Below are positions 1 to 7,527 of a stretch of 12,993 nucleotides of DNA, one piece after another. This DNA comes from an uncultured Clostridia bacterium. GTDB lineage: Bacteria; Bacillota; Clostridia; Christensenellales; Aristaeellaceae. The position numbers and the translations under genes are program-made. Under the pieces are notes generated by a model, which searched no databases, was not told where the DNA came from, and worked only from the letters and a program-made list of their open reading frames with translations. The stretch's first letter is position 1, and every line of letters begins with the position of its first letter. The stretch spans positions 1-12,993 of the forward strand of contig CAMJXZ010000054.1 of the NCBI GenBank assembly GCA_946409855.1. The letters are read 5' to 3'.

Positions 1-1320
1 GTGGGCCTGGTCATGTCGCTGGTTATGGGGATTCTGAGCTCCCTCTTCGCGGACGCCGTGGGCACGCCCGAAGCCCGGCTCAGTTTCCTGGCCATCGCCC
101 CCAGCCTGCTGCTGGTCTGCATCATGAGCGCCTTCCGCGGGGAGATGCAGGGCCGCCGCCGCATGACCCCCACCGCCGTCTCCCAGCTGATCGAACAGGT
201 GGGCAAGGTCTTTATCGCCCTGCCCATGGCCAACTACATGTACGGACAGGCCTCCAATATCGTCGATGCCAGCGCGGCCGGCGCCGCCGGCGCCCTGCTG
301 GGCACCTCGATCGCGGAGGGCGTGGCGCTCCTGTTCATGACCGCCACCCATTTTCTGACCGGGAAAGAGCTGGACACCATCGTCCAGGACGAAAGCCGCG
401 CCCCCGTTTCCTACCGGAAGCTGGCCTGGCAGATCATCGTGGTCGCCATCCCCATCAGCATCGGCGCCTGCATCGTCCCCCTGGCCAACACGGTGGACAG
501 CTATATGCTCAAAAACCTGATGAGCGCCTGGATGACGGACGAGGAAGCCCTGGTCCGCTACGGGATCTATTCCGGCCTCGTCCTGCCCCTGATCAACGTG
601 CCCACCGCCATCGCCATGGCCATGAGCATCAACCTGGTGCCCTCGGTCTCCGCCGGCATGGCCCTCAAGGACATGGACCACGTCCGCCGGGAGAGTGCCA
701 CGGGCCTGCGCCTGGCCAGCGTCATCGGCTTCCCCTGCTCGGTGGGTATGAGCCTGCTGGCGGAGCCCATCCTGTCCGTGCTGTACCTGGGCAGCGGGCG
801 CTACACCCCCGAGCATATCCGTCTGGGCGGGCAGCTTCTGACCTATTCCGCCCTGACCATCGTGCTGTTCACCCAGGTGCAGGCTACCAGCGGCATCCTG
901 CAGGGCATCCGCAAGCACCGCATCCCCATGTACACCCTGGTGGCCGGGGTGGCCTGCAAGATCACCCTCAACTATATCCTGGTCAATATCCCCTCGGTCA
1001 ACATTCACGGCGCGCCTTTCGCTTCCCTGCTTTGCTATACGGTGAGCATGGTGCCCAACCTGTACTACGTCGCCAAATACACAAAGCTCAGGCTGAGCCT
1101 GAAGGACCTGGTCCTCCGGCCGGCCCTCAGCACCGCCGTTATGGCCGGCTGCGTGCTGGGCATCCGCGCCGCCATGGGGACCGAACGCCTCAACCATTCC
1201 ATGGCGCTTCTTTTCCTGACCATCGGCGCCGCCATCGTCGTCTACGTCATCGCCGCCCTGCTGACCGGCGCCGTCCGCAAGTCGGACCTGCCCCGGAAGC
1301 TGCGGCGCTTCGCCCGGTAA
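1..1320 (+). CDS. SpoVB/MurJ-like polysaccharide flippase (5' truncated)
   Basis: This is the C-terminal 439 residues or so of an integral membrane protein of the MATE-like MVF/SpoVB superfamily, which flips lipid-linked cell-wall or polysaccharide precursors across the cytoplasmic membrane. The frame is open at base 1, where a GTG happens to fall. SpoVB-type proteins are usually about 500-540 residues, so roughly 80-100 N-terminal residues probably lie outside the window. Many hydrophobic helices alternate with short basic loops. A stretch near residues 42-60 (SAFRGEMQGRRRMTPTAVSQ) resembles the typical SpoVB loop of the form 'RGyfqG...MtPtA.sQ...Q'. The tail is basic (RKLRRFAR). The stop lies 13 bases before the next start, so the genes are probably co-transcribed. 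In Bacillus subtilis the paralogue YabM sits near rqcP (yabO), as here. The family is confident; whether it serves sporulation, peptidoglycan or exopolysaccharide is not determined. Confidence 0.85.
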   Translation: MGLVMSLVMGILSSLFADAVGTPEARLSFLAIAPSLLLVCIMSAFRGEMQGRRRMTPTAVSQLIEQVGKVFIALPMANYMYGQASNIVDASAAGAAGALLGTSIAEGVALLFMTATHFLTGKELDTIVQDESRAPVSYRKLAWQIIVVAIPISIGACIVPLANTVDSYMLKNLMSAWMTDEEALVRYGIYSGLVLPLINVPTAIAMAMSINLVPSVSAGMALKDMDHVRRESATGLRLASVIGFPCSVGMSLLAEPILSVLYLGSGRYTPEHIRLGGQLLTYSALTIVLFTQVQATSGILQGIRKHRIPMYTLVAGVACKITLNYILVNIPSVNIHGAPFASLLCYTVSMVPNLYYVAKYTKLRLSLKDLVLRPALSTAVMAGCVLGIRAAMGTERLNHSMALLFLTIGAAIVVYVIAALLTGAVRKSDLPRKLRRFAR

Positions 1321-1333
1321 AGGAGGAACCTTT

Positions 1334-3499
1334 ATGGCTGAAATTCTTGTCAGCGGCAAACAATTCCATCTGCGCAACCCGCGCGTCAGCTACGTGTTCG
1401 AGCTGGTGGGCGACGGCATCCCCGCCCACGTCTACCTGGGCCGGCGGCTGGAGAGCCTGCGGAGCCCCGTCTCCCAGCTGTTCTGCGGCGGCCAGGACGA
1501 AGATTATTTCCACAACACCCTGGCGCTGGAAAAGCTGCCCCAGGAATACCCGACCTTCGGGCACGGGGACCTGCGGCAGGGCGCGCTGGACATCGAGGAC
1601 GCCGCGGGCGGCAATGTGCTGGACCTGAAATATCTGGACCACGAGGTCGTGAAGGGCAAGCCCGCCCTGCCCGGCCTGCCCGCGTCCTTTGACCTGACCG
1701 GGGAAAGCAAAACCCTGTCCCTGCGGCTGCGGGACGAAAAGCTCGGGCTGACCGTGACCCTTCTGTACACGGTCTTTGAGGACTGCGACATCATCGCCCG
1801 CTCGGTTTCCGTCCGGAACGACGGCGCCGCCCCGGTCCGCCTGAACCGGGTGATGAGCGCCAGCGTCGATTTTGAGGACAGCGATTATTCCCTGATCACC
1901 CTGTCCGGCGCCTGGGCCCGGGAGCGGATGATCGACTGCCGGAAGCTGGTCTGCGGCCTGCAGGGGGCGGACAGCGCCCGGGGCGCCAGCAGCGCCCAGC
2001 GCAGCCCCTTCATGGCCCTGACCCGCAAGGGGACCGACGAGGACGACGGCGAAGCCATCGGTTTCGCGCTGGTCTACAGCGGCAACTTCCGCGCCTCCTG
2101 CGAGGTCTGCATGTTCGGGATGACCCGGGCGCAGATCGGCCTGAACGATTATCAGTTCTCCTGGCTGCTAAACCCCGGGGAAACCTTCCAGGCCCCCGAG
2201 GCGGTCATCGCCTATTCCCGGGAAGGGCTTTCCGGCATGAGCCGGGCCTTCCACAGGCTGGTCAGCAGCCACATCGTCCGGGGCGCCTACGCCCGCGAAA
2301 GAAGGCCGCTGCTGCTCAACAACTGGGAAGCCACCACCTTCCGTTTTGACGAGGAGAAGCTCCTCAAAATCGCCCGGAAGGGCAAGGAAGCGGGGCTTGA
2401 AATGTTCGTGCTGGACGACGGCTGGTTCGGCCACCGGGACGACGACCATTCCTCCCTGGGCGACTGGACGGAGTACCGCAGGAAGCTGCCCGGCGGTCTG
2501 TCCGGCCTGTCCGCCAAGATCCACGCCATGGGCCTCAAGTTCGGCCTGTGGTTCGAGCCGGAAATGGTCTCCCCGGACAGCGCGCTGTACCGCGCCCATC
2601 CGGACTGGTGCCTGCACCAGAAGGACCGCGTCCGCACCGAGGCCCGCTGGCAGCTGACGCTGGACCTGTCCCGGCAGGACGTCTGCGATTACATCGAAAA
2701 CGCCGTCGCCTCCATCCTTTCCCGGGCGGAGATCGACTACGTCAAATGGGACATGAACCGGGACATGAGCCCGGTGGGCTCCGCCCTGCTGCCCAAGGAG
2801 CGCCAGCGGGAAACCGCCCACCGCTACATGCTGGGGCTGTACCGGGTGCTGGAAAACCTCACGTCCCGCTTCCCCAGGGTGCTGTTTGAAAGCTGCGCCA
2901 GCGGCGGCAACCGCTTTGACCTGGGCATGATGTACTATATGCCCCAGGCCTGGTGTTCCGACAATACCGACGCCGGCTCCCGCTGCAAGATCCAGTACGG
3001 CACGTCCCTGGTCTTCCCGCAGAGCACCATGGGCGCCCACGTCAGCCACGCCCCGAACTACCAGACCGGCCGCTGGTCCCCCCTCAAAACCCGGGCGGAC
3101 GTAGCCATGTGCGGCACCTACGGGTACGAGATGGACCTGAACACCATGACGGAAGAGGAGTTCGCCCAGACGGTCAGGGACGTATCCTACGTCAAGTCCC
3201 TCCGGGACACCCTTTTGTACGGGGACCTGTACCGCCTGTCCTCCCCCTTTGAAAGCGACCTGACCGCCTGGATGACGGTGGGCAAGGGCGAAGCCGTGGT
3301 CACCGCCGTCCGCATGAGCGCGCGGCCCAACAGCCGCTGGCAGCGCCTGCGCCTCAAGGGCCTGAATGAAAAGGCGGATTACCTGGTGGAGGAGCTCTCC
3401 CTGACCCTGAGCGGCGCGGAACTGATGCGCTACGGCCTGCCGCTCGACTTCCCCGCGGGGGACTACCAGTCCCTCCGCTTTACGCTGAAAAAGCAGTAA
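1334..3499 (+). CDS. Alpha-galactosidase, glycoside hydrolase family 36
   Basis: This 721-residue enzyme hydrolyses terminal alpha-1,6-galactosyl bonds, as in melibiose, raffinose and stachyose, by a retaining mechanism. Its length matches bacterial GH36 enzymes (about 720-740). An N-terminal beta-sandwich is followed by a TIM barrel that begins near LLNNWEATTF (about residue 325) and a C-terminal beta domain. KWDMNRDMS places the nucleophile at Asp473. The block ESCASGGNRFDLGMM followed by WCSDNTDA places the acid/base at Asp543. Both spacings agree with characterised GH36 enzymes. No signal peptide is visible, so it should be cytoplasmic and act on imported oligosaccharides. AGGAGG at 1321-1326, 7 bases before the ATG, supports the start. 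It lies between a SpoVB-like gene and rqcP, an unexpected place for a sugar enzyme. The sugar importer at 4199-7409 is a possible partner. Activity on alpha-N-acetylgalactosamine is less likely but cannot be excluded by motif alone. Confidence 0.95.
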   Translation: MAEILVSGKQFHLRNPRVSYVFELVGDGIPAHVYLGRRLESLRSPVSQLFCGGQDEDYFHNTLALEKLPQEYPTFGHGDLRQGALDIEDAAGGNVLDLKYLDHEVVKGKPALPGLPASFDLTGESKTLSLRLRDEKLGLTVTLLYTVFEDCDIIARSVSVRNDGAAPVRLNRVMSASVDFEDSDYSLITLSGAWARERMIDCRKLVCGLQGADSARGASSAQRSPFMALTRKGTDEDDGEAIGFALVYSGNFRASCEVCMFGMTRAQIGLNDYQFSWLLNPGETFQAPEAVIAYSREGLSGMSRAFHRLVSSHIVRGAYARERRPLLLNNWEATTFRFDEEKLLKIARKGKEAGLEMFVLDDGWFGHRDDDHSSLGDWTEYRRKLPGGLSGLSAKIHAMGLKFGLWFEPEMVSPDSALYRAHPDWCLHQKDRVRTEARWQLTLDLSRQDVCDYIENAVASILSRAEIDYVKWDMNRDMSPVGSALLPKERQRETAHRYMLGLYRVLENLTSRFPRVLFESCASGGNRFDLGMMYYMPQAWCSDNTDAGSRCKIQYGTSLVFPQSTMGAHVSHAPNYQTGRWSPLKTRADVAMCGTYGYEMDLNTMTEEEFAQTVRDVSYVKSLRDTLLYGDLYRLSSPFESDLTAWMTVGKGEAVVTAVRMSARPNSRWQRLRLKGLNEKADYLVEELSLTLSGAELMRYGLPLDFPAGDYQSLRFTLKKQ

Positions 3500-3509
3500 G
3501 GAGCAGACC

Positions 3510-3782
3510 ATGAGACTGGATAAATACCTCAAGGTGTCCCGCATCATCAAGCGGCGCACCGTGGCCAAGGAAGCCTGCGACGGCGGCCGGGTCAGCATCA
3601 ACGGCCGGCCGGCCAAGGCCGGCAGCGAGGTGAAGGTGGGCGACCAGCTGTCCATCCGCTTCGGCAACCGCGTAGGCCTGTACGAGATCACCGACGTGTC
3701 CGAGGTCGTCCGCAAGGAAAACGCCGCCGGCATGTACCGGGTCCTGGAAGAGGACGACGCCCTGCGGGCGGAGCGGGAATAA
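3510..3782 (+). CDS. rqcP: RqcP (YabO), S4-domain ribosome quality-control factor
   Basis: This 90-residue protein consists mostly of one S4 RNA-binding domain (residues 1 to about 60). It starts with MRLDKYLKVSRIIKRRTVAKEACD and continues with GRVSINGRPAKAGSEVKVGD, the usual S4 pattern. Bacillus RqcP is about 86 residues. In that organism RqcP binds the obstructed 50S subunit and works with RqcH in alanine-tailing of stalled nascent chains. An acidic tail (EEDDALRAERE) follows the fold. The start is supported by AAGGAG at 3498-3503, which overlaps the stop of the alpha-galactosidase; the gap between genes is only 10 bases, so translation may be coupled. In Bacillus the gene follows yabM and yabN, and yabP, yabQ and divIC come next; none of those follow it here. 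The Hsp15 heat-shock S4 protein is the main alternative, but length and context favour RqcP. Confidence 0.9.
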   Translation: MRLDKYLKVSRIIKRRTVAKEACDGGRVSINGRPAKAGSEVKVGDQLSIRFGNRVGLYEITDVSEVVRKENAAGMYRVLEEDDALRAERE

Positions 3783-3800
3783 AACATCCCCGTGTCATCA

Positions 3801-3876
3801 GCCGGGCCCTCTGTCCCGGCTCCAAATCACTTCATTTTCAACCGGCCGGCGCGCTTCCCGCGTCCGGCCGGTTTCT
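3801..3876 (+). terminator. Two stem-loops downstream of rqcP, second with short T-run
   Basis: The first stem is AGCCGGG (3801-3807) with CCCGGCT (3816-3822). The second is ACCGGCCGG (3841-3849) with CCGGCCGGT (3863-3871), extended inside by CGCG/CGCG with one bulged T and a five-base loop. TTTCT follows at 3872-3876. This is a plausible intrinsic terminator for the flippase, galactosidase and rqcP operon, although the T-run is short. Confidence 0.65.
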
Positions 3877-3890
3877 CAAAAAAAAGCAAC

Positions 3891-3936
3891 AGCTTTCTCA
3901 TCAAATCGCAACAAATGAGAAGGCTTATTCTTTTTT
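3891..3936 (+). terminator. Inverted repeat followed by T6, terminator or operator
   Basis: AGCTTTCTCAT (3891-3901) pairs with ATGAGAAGGCT (3915-3925), 11 pairs including one G-T, around a 13-base loop. A T-rich run ending in six T (3931-3936) follows. It could be a second terminator for the upstream operon. Because it ends only a few bases before the -35 box at 3942, it could instead be a regulator site for the sugar importer. Confidence 0.5.
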
Positions 3937-3941
3937 GAACA

Positions 3942-3970
3942 TTGACAGTGCAGGTCATGCGTGCTAATAT
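3942..3970 (+). promoter_or_regulatory. Near-consensus sigma-A promoter of the sugar importer
   Basis: A perfect -35 box TTGACA (3942-3947) is followed by a 17-base spacer and TAATAT (3965-3970). A TG dinucleotide one base upstream of the -10 box (3962-3963) makes it an extended -10 promoter. Transcription should begin near 3976-3978, which leaves an unusually long leader of about 220 bases before the binding-protein start at 4199. Confidence 0.8.
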
Positions 3971-3976
3971 ACAATC

Positions 3977-4198
3977 GGTAATTGTCAAAAAAACCTGCAC
4001 CCTGTTCTTGAAAATGTGCTGTGAATCATGAGGTTTGCTTCCTGCTTCTGCGCCGGGTTTGTTTCCTTTTCATTCCACAGGTTCTGCGGTTCACGCGTCG
4101 GAACGAAAGGAGGGAATTCAAGTACTATCGCGTGCTGCCGTTCAGTTCCGGAATGATCTGAATAAGTGATTACAGAATATCAATAGGAGGAAAGATTC
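3977..4198 (+). promoter_or_regulatory. Long structured 5' leader of the sugar-binding protein mRNA
   Basis: No known riboswitch was recognised. Pairings that can be drawn are AACCTGCAC (3992-4000) with GTGC (4016-4019) and AGGTT (4031-4035); TCCTTT (4064-4069) with AAAGGA (4106-4111), enclosing GTTC (4081-4084) with GAAC (4101-4104); and a dyad TTCCGGAA at 4146-4153 flanked by TTCAG/CTGAA. A strong Shine-Dalgarno-like AAAGGAGGG (4106-4114) has no start codon at usual distance. The real site for the gene is AGGAGG at 4185-4190, 8 bases before the ATG. The individual stems are weak, so the structure is uncertain. Confidence 0.4.
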
Positions 4199-5443
4199 AT
4201 GAAGAAAGTATTTGCTCTGATCCTGGCGGCGGCCATGCTGCTCTCCATGACCCACGTGTTCGCCGAGGAAAAGACCGTGCTGACCCTGTGGTGCATCGCG
4301 ACCGAAAGCGACGCCAACCGTCCTGCCTATGAAGCTGCCATCGCCGCTTACGAAGCCGCTCATCCCGATGTAAAGATCGAATGGGAAGCCTTCGAAAACC
4401 AGTCCTACAAGACCAAGATCAAGGCCGCCATGTCTGACCCGAGCACCCTGCCCGACATTTTCTTCACCTGGGCCGGCGCTTTCTGCGGCGACTTTGTGGA
4501 AATGGGCAATGTGTACTGCCTGAATGAAGCTTACAAGCCCTGGGCGGCGGAGCTGCCCGAAGTGATGCTGCAGAATGCCTCCTACGGCGAGAACGGCGAT
4601 CACTACGCGGTGCCGCTGACCATGAACATCGTGACCCTGTTCGCCAACATGGATCTGCTGGCCAAGGCCGGCTGGGATCATGTGCCCACCACCTATGACG
4701 ACCTGATCGCCTGCTGCGACGCCCTGGTTGCCGCCGGCATCACCCCCTTCGGCTGCGCCGGCAGCGAGACCTGGTGCGTGACCGAATACCTCGAGCCCAT
4801 CATTGAAAAGACCATCGGCTACGAAGCGCTGAACGCCATCTTCGCCGGCAAGGCCACCTGGAACGATCCCGCCATCGCCAAGGCCGTGGACACCTTCCAG
4901 GAAATGATCGTGAAGGGCTACTTCGATCCCGACGGCCTGACGCTGGGCAACGACCAGGTGAAGGCCAACTTCATCGCCGGCAAGACCGCTTTCTATCAGA
5001 ACGGTTCCTGGAACTGCGGCGAAGTCAACGACGCGGAAGGCAACTTCCAGGTCGCTCTGTTCCCCGTGATGGACGCTGAAAAGGCCACCTACGGCCAGGT
5101 CATCGGCGGTCCCTCCGACTCTCTGGCTGTCTCCGCCACCTCCAAGAATCCTGAACTGGCTGCCGCCGCCGCCTTCGAACTGGGCAAGGAAATCTGCCAC
5201 TATGGTTACCTGGCCGGCTCCGGTCTGCCCGCCTGGACCCCCTACTATGACACTTCTGACGTGAAGCCCCTGGTGGCTGCCGTGGCCAAGATCGTGGCCG
5301 AGTCCGAAGGCATGGTGCTCTTCGGTGACACCGCCATGAGCGCTGACCCCGCCAACATCTACCTGAACTACGTGTCTCAGGTGTACGGCACCGAAATCGA
5401 CGGCGCCGGCTTCGTGGAAGGCCTGACCAATACCCTCCAGTAA
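4199..5443 (+). CDS. Extracellular sugar-binding protein of a CUT1 ABC importer
   Basis: This is a 414-residue family 1 solute-binding protein, the extracytoplasmic receptor of a carbohydrate ABC importer. Residues 1-22 form a signal peptide (two Lys, hydrophobic core, then THVFA before EEKT) that fits signal peptidase I. There is no lipobox Cys, which is unusual if the cell has a single membrane. The mature part begins TVLTLWCIATES and shows the family pattern EAAIAAYEAAHPDVKIEWE, then SDPSTLPDIFFTWAG, and later a GKTAFYQNGSW block like the conserved 'GkaAM...G.W' motif. The mature chain has about nine Cys, many for a secreted binding protein. It has its own strong promoter, and a hairpin terminator lies between it and the permeases, fitting the excess of receptor over membrane subunits common in such operons. 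The ligand cannot be read from sequence; a galactoside is possible because a GH36 enzyme is nearby. Confidence 0.92.
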   Translation: MKKVFALILAAAMLLSMTHVFAEEKTVLTLWCIATESDANRPAYEAAIAAYEAAHPDVKIEWEAFENQSYKTKIKAAMSDPSTLPDIFFTWAGAFCGDFVEMGNVYCLNEAYKPWAAELPEVMLQNASYGENGDHYAVPLTMNIVTLFANMDLLAKAGWDHVPTTYDDLIACCDALVAAGITPFGCAGSETWCVTEYLEPIIEKTIGYEALNAIFAGKATWNDPAIAKAVDTFQEMIVKGYFDPDGLTLGNDQVKANFIAGKTAFYQNGSWNCGEVNDAEGNFQVALFPVMDAEKATYGQVIGGPSDSLAVSATSKNPELAAAAAFELGKEICHYGYLAGSGLPAWTPYYDTSDVKPLVAAVAKIVAESEGMVLFGDTAMSADPANIYLNYVSQVYGTEIDGAGFVEGLTNTLQ

Positions 5444-5468
5444 GCTGCAAACCTGAATCCATCAAACC

Positions 5469-5515
5469 GGAGACGGCCCGGCAGGGATATTCCGAGAGGG
5501 CCGTCTCCCTCTTTT
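5469..5515 (+). terminator. Intra-operon terminator/attenuator after the binding protein
   Basis: A perfect 11-bp stem pairs GGAGACGGCCC (5469-5479) with GGGCCGTCTCC (5498-5508), followed by CTCTTTT. It lies between the binding-protein stop and the first permease. No separate promoter is evident after it, so readthrough probably lowers permease expression relative to the receptor. It may also protect the 3' end of the receptor mRNA. Confidence 0.85.
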
Positions 5516-5535
5516 GTTGAAAAGGATCACGAAAA

Positions 5536-6507
5536 ATGAAGAAGACGATTGCTTACAAGCTGAATATACTCGCTTTTCTGCTGCCGGCGCTGATCCTGTT
5601 CGTGGGCATCCTGATCGCTCCCATCGTCATGTCAGTGATCTACAGTTTCCATGATTTCAAATCCGTCTCCGCCAGCGCTGATATGACTTATGTCGGTTTC
5701 GGCAACTATATCGAACTTTTCAGCAGGATGCTGGTCAACGATAAAGGCGCCCTTTTCACGAATGTCAACTATATGGGGGACGCGCTGGTCAACGCGCTGA
5801 TCCTGGGCGCGCTATCCGTGTTCATCCAGCTGCCGCTGGCGCTGCTCATCGCGCTGAAGCTCAGCAAGGGCATCCGGGGCGAGAGGGCCTACCTGTCCAT
5901 CTTCTTCATGCCCGTGCTGATTTCCACCGTCATCATCGGCCAGCTGTGGATGAACATCTATGAACCGGACGGTCTTCTGAACTCCGCCCTGGGCGCGCTG
6001 GGGGTCAAAGACCAGCTGTTTTCCTGGATCTCGTCTCACATTCACTCCACAAAAATGCCTTTCCGGGGCGCATGGACCGGGTACAAGGAAACCGCTTTGA
6101 TCGCTGCCTTTATCCCGATCCTGTGGCAGTATGTGGGATATCATATGCTGCTGATGTACGCAGGCATCAAGGGCGTACCGGCGGATCTGCTGGAAGCGGC
6201 GCAGCTGGACGGCTGCACGGAAGGCCAGGTCAACCGGCACATCGTCATCCCTTACATCAAACCGATCCTGAAGGTCTGTGTGATTTTCGCGGTGACCGGC
6301 TCGCTTAAATCCTTCGACCTGATTTACACCCTGATGAAGGATACCCGGCGCGCGGAACTGCCCAGCACCCTGATGTATAAGCTGACCTTCCTCAACAACC
6401 GTTACGGCCTGGGCAGCGCCATCGCGGTCGTGCTGATCATTCTGTGCTTCGCGTTCGCGCTGCTGATCAGCCTGGCATTCAGGGATAAGGGGGAAAAAGT
6501 GGCATGA
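5536..6507 (+). CDS. Sugar ABC importer permease, MalF/LplB-type
   Basis: This 323-residue membrane protein is the first of two inner-membrane subunits of the CUT1 importer. A helix begins near residue 10 (LNILAFLLPALILFVGILIAP), and five more hydrophobic segments give the usual six. The cytoplasmic coupling loop reads EAAQLDGCTEGQVNRHIVIPYIKP from residue 220, the EAA motif that docks onto the ATPase. The extracytoplasmic loop around residues 35-75 (SFHDFKS to the NDKGALF region) is typical of MalF-like subunits. AAAGGA at 5521-5526 precedes the ATG by 9 bases. The gene ends in a 4-base ATGA overlap with the next permease, so the two are translationally coupled. No ATPase gene is present in this operon; such importers in Firmicutes often share a single MsmX/MsmK-type ATPase encoded elsewhere. 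Confidence 0.93.
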   Translation: MKKTIAYKLNILAFLLPALILFVGILIAPIVMSVIYSFHDFKSVSASADMTYVGFGNYIELFSRMLVNDKGALFTNVNYMGDALVNALILGALSVFIQLPLALLIALKLSKGIRGERAYLSIFFMPVLISTVIIGQLWMNIYEPDGLLNSALGALGVKDQLFSWISSHIHSTKMPFRGAWTGYKETALIAAFIPILWQYVGYHMLLMYAGIKGVPADLLEAAQLDGCTEGQVNRHIVIPYIKPILKVCVIFAVTGSLKSFDLIYTLMKDTRRAELPSTLMYKLTFLNNRYGLGSAIAVVLIILCFAFALLISLAFRDKGEKVA

Positions 6508-7409
6508 AGAATCAAAGCAAATTAAAAGCGTCCACTGTTTTCGTCCACCTGATGCTGCTCGTGCTGGTCGTGGTCAACCTGTTCCCGCTGTACTGGATGA
6601 TCACCTTCTCCCTGAAGGATAACGACGAGATTTTCGGCGGATACCTGAAGGACAATGCCGGAGCGATTATTTACAGCGAAAGCGGCGAGAAGATCCCGGT
6701 CGCCCGGAACATGATCGGGCTCCCGCGCACCTGGCGCTGGAGCAACTATACGCGGGCGATGAACACCGGCAACATGGGCCGGTATTTCCTCAACAGCCTG
6801 ATCGTATCGGTATTCGCCATCCTGCTCACGCTGCTGGCGGCCTTCATGGCCACCTACGCGCTGACGCGTCTTGCATGGAAAGGCCGCAAGCTGATGAACA
6901 AGTTCTTCATGCTGGGCCTGACCATCCCCATTCACGCGGCGCTGGTGCCGGTATTCCTGATTCTGAGCAGGATGAAGCTGCTGGATACTTACATCGCGCT
7001 GATTATCCCGTACGCGGCTTTTTCACTGTCCATGGGCATCCTGATCAGTATCGGCTTCATGGGCGATATCCCGTACGATCTGGATGAGGCCGCTTTCCTG
7101 GACGGCTGCGGCGTATGGGGCATCTTCTTCCGGGTAATCTTCCCGCTGATGATGCCCGCCACGGCGACGGTCGGGATTTATACCTTCCTGCAGTGCTGGA
7201 ACGAGCTGCTGTTTGCGACGGTATTCGTCAGCAAAGGCAGATTCATGACGCTGCCTGTCGGCGTCAAACAGCTGGTGGGCCAGCATACCACCGACTGGGG
7301 CCCGGTCGGCGCGGCGCTGGCCATCGCCACGATCCCGACGATGATCGTTTACGCGCTCCTGAGCCGCAGGATTCAGGAAGGCTTCATCGCCGGCGCGGTC
7401 AAGGGCTGA
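6504..7409 (+). CDS. Sugar ABC importer permease, MalG-type
   Basis: This 301-residue protein is the second membrane subunit of the same importer. It begins in the ATGA overlap with the preceding gene and has the family order of segments: a first helix (FVHLMLLVLVVVNLFPLYWMITFSL), an extracytoplasmic stretch, then the permease core from about residue 95. The EAA loop is at residues 195-197 inside DEAAFLDGCGVWGIFFRVIFPLMMPA. The C-terminus (RRIQEGFIAGAVKG) is a textbook MalG-family ending. The loop between helix 1 and the core (about residues 35-85) is somewhat long, with a segment that looks like a small beta hairpin (GAIIYSESGEKIPVARN); this is an observation only. A strong terminator follows at 7485, so the operon ends here without an ATPase gene or a regulator. 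Confidence 0.93.
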   Translation: MKNQSKLKASTVFVHLMLLVLVVVNLFPLYWMITFSLKDNDEIFGGYLKDNAGAIIYSESGEKIPVARNMIGLPRTWRWSNYTRAMNTGNMGRYFLNSLIVSVFAILLTLLAAFMATYALTRLAWKGRKLMNKFFMLGLTIPIHAALVPVFLILSRMKLLDTYIALIIPYAAFSLSMGILISIGFMGDIPYDLDEAAFLDGCGVWGIFFRVIFPLMMPATATVGIYTFLQCWNELLFATVFVSKGRFMTLPVGVKQLVGQHTTDWGPVGAALAIATIPTMIVYALLSRRIQEGFIAGAVKG

Positions 7410-7484
7410 TGCATCCATCCCCGGCGCCGGACGGCTGCCGGAACCCCCGGGCGTATTCCCGCTGATTTTGTCAATCGATATTCC

Positions 7485-7527
7485 GGAGGCCTTTGCGGCG
7501 GACGCCTGCCGCGGAGGCCTCCTTTTT
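7485..7527 (+). terminator. Rho-independent terminator of the sugar importer operon
   Basis: The outer stem GGAGGCCT (7485-7492) pairs with AGGCCTCC (7515-7522). A second stem, GCGGC (7495-7499) with GCCGC (7508-7512), closes the inner loop. Five T follow at 7523-7527. The position 75 bases after the permease stop fits the end of that transcript. Confidence 0.92.

Noticed and set aside
2168..3787. A 539-codon open frame on the minus strand opposite the alpha-galactosidase gene.
   Set aside because: It has no recognisable domain and a low-complexity Gly/Ala/Val/His/Gln-rich composition typical of the antisense of high-GC codons. The + strand gene here has complete GH36 motifs.
4132..4161. A nine-codon GTG mini-frame in the sugar receptor leader.
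   Set aside because: The ribosome-site-like sequence is 17 bases upstream, too far, and the frame is short enough to occur by chance; mentioned only in the leader finding.
4142..5200. A 352-codon minus-strand open frame opposite the sugar receptor.
   Set aside because: Its translation is a Gly/Val/His-rich shadow of the high-GC receptor gene, with no domain or ribosome site.
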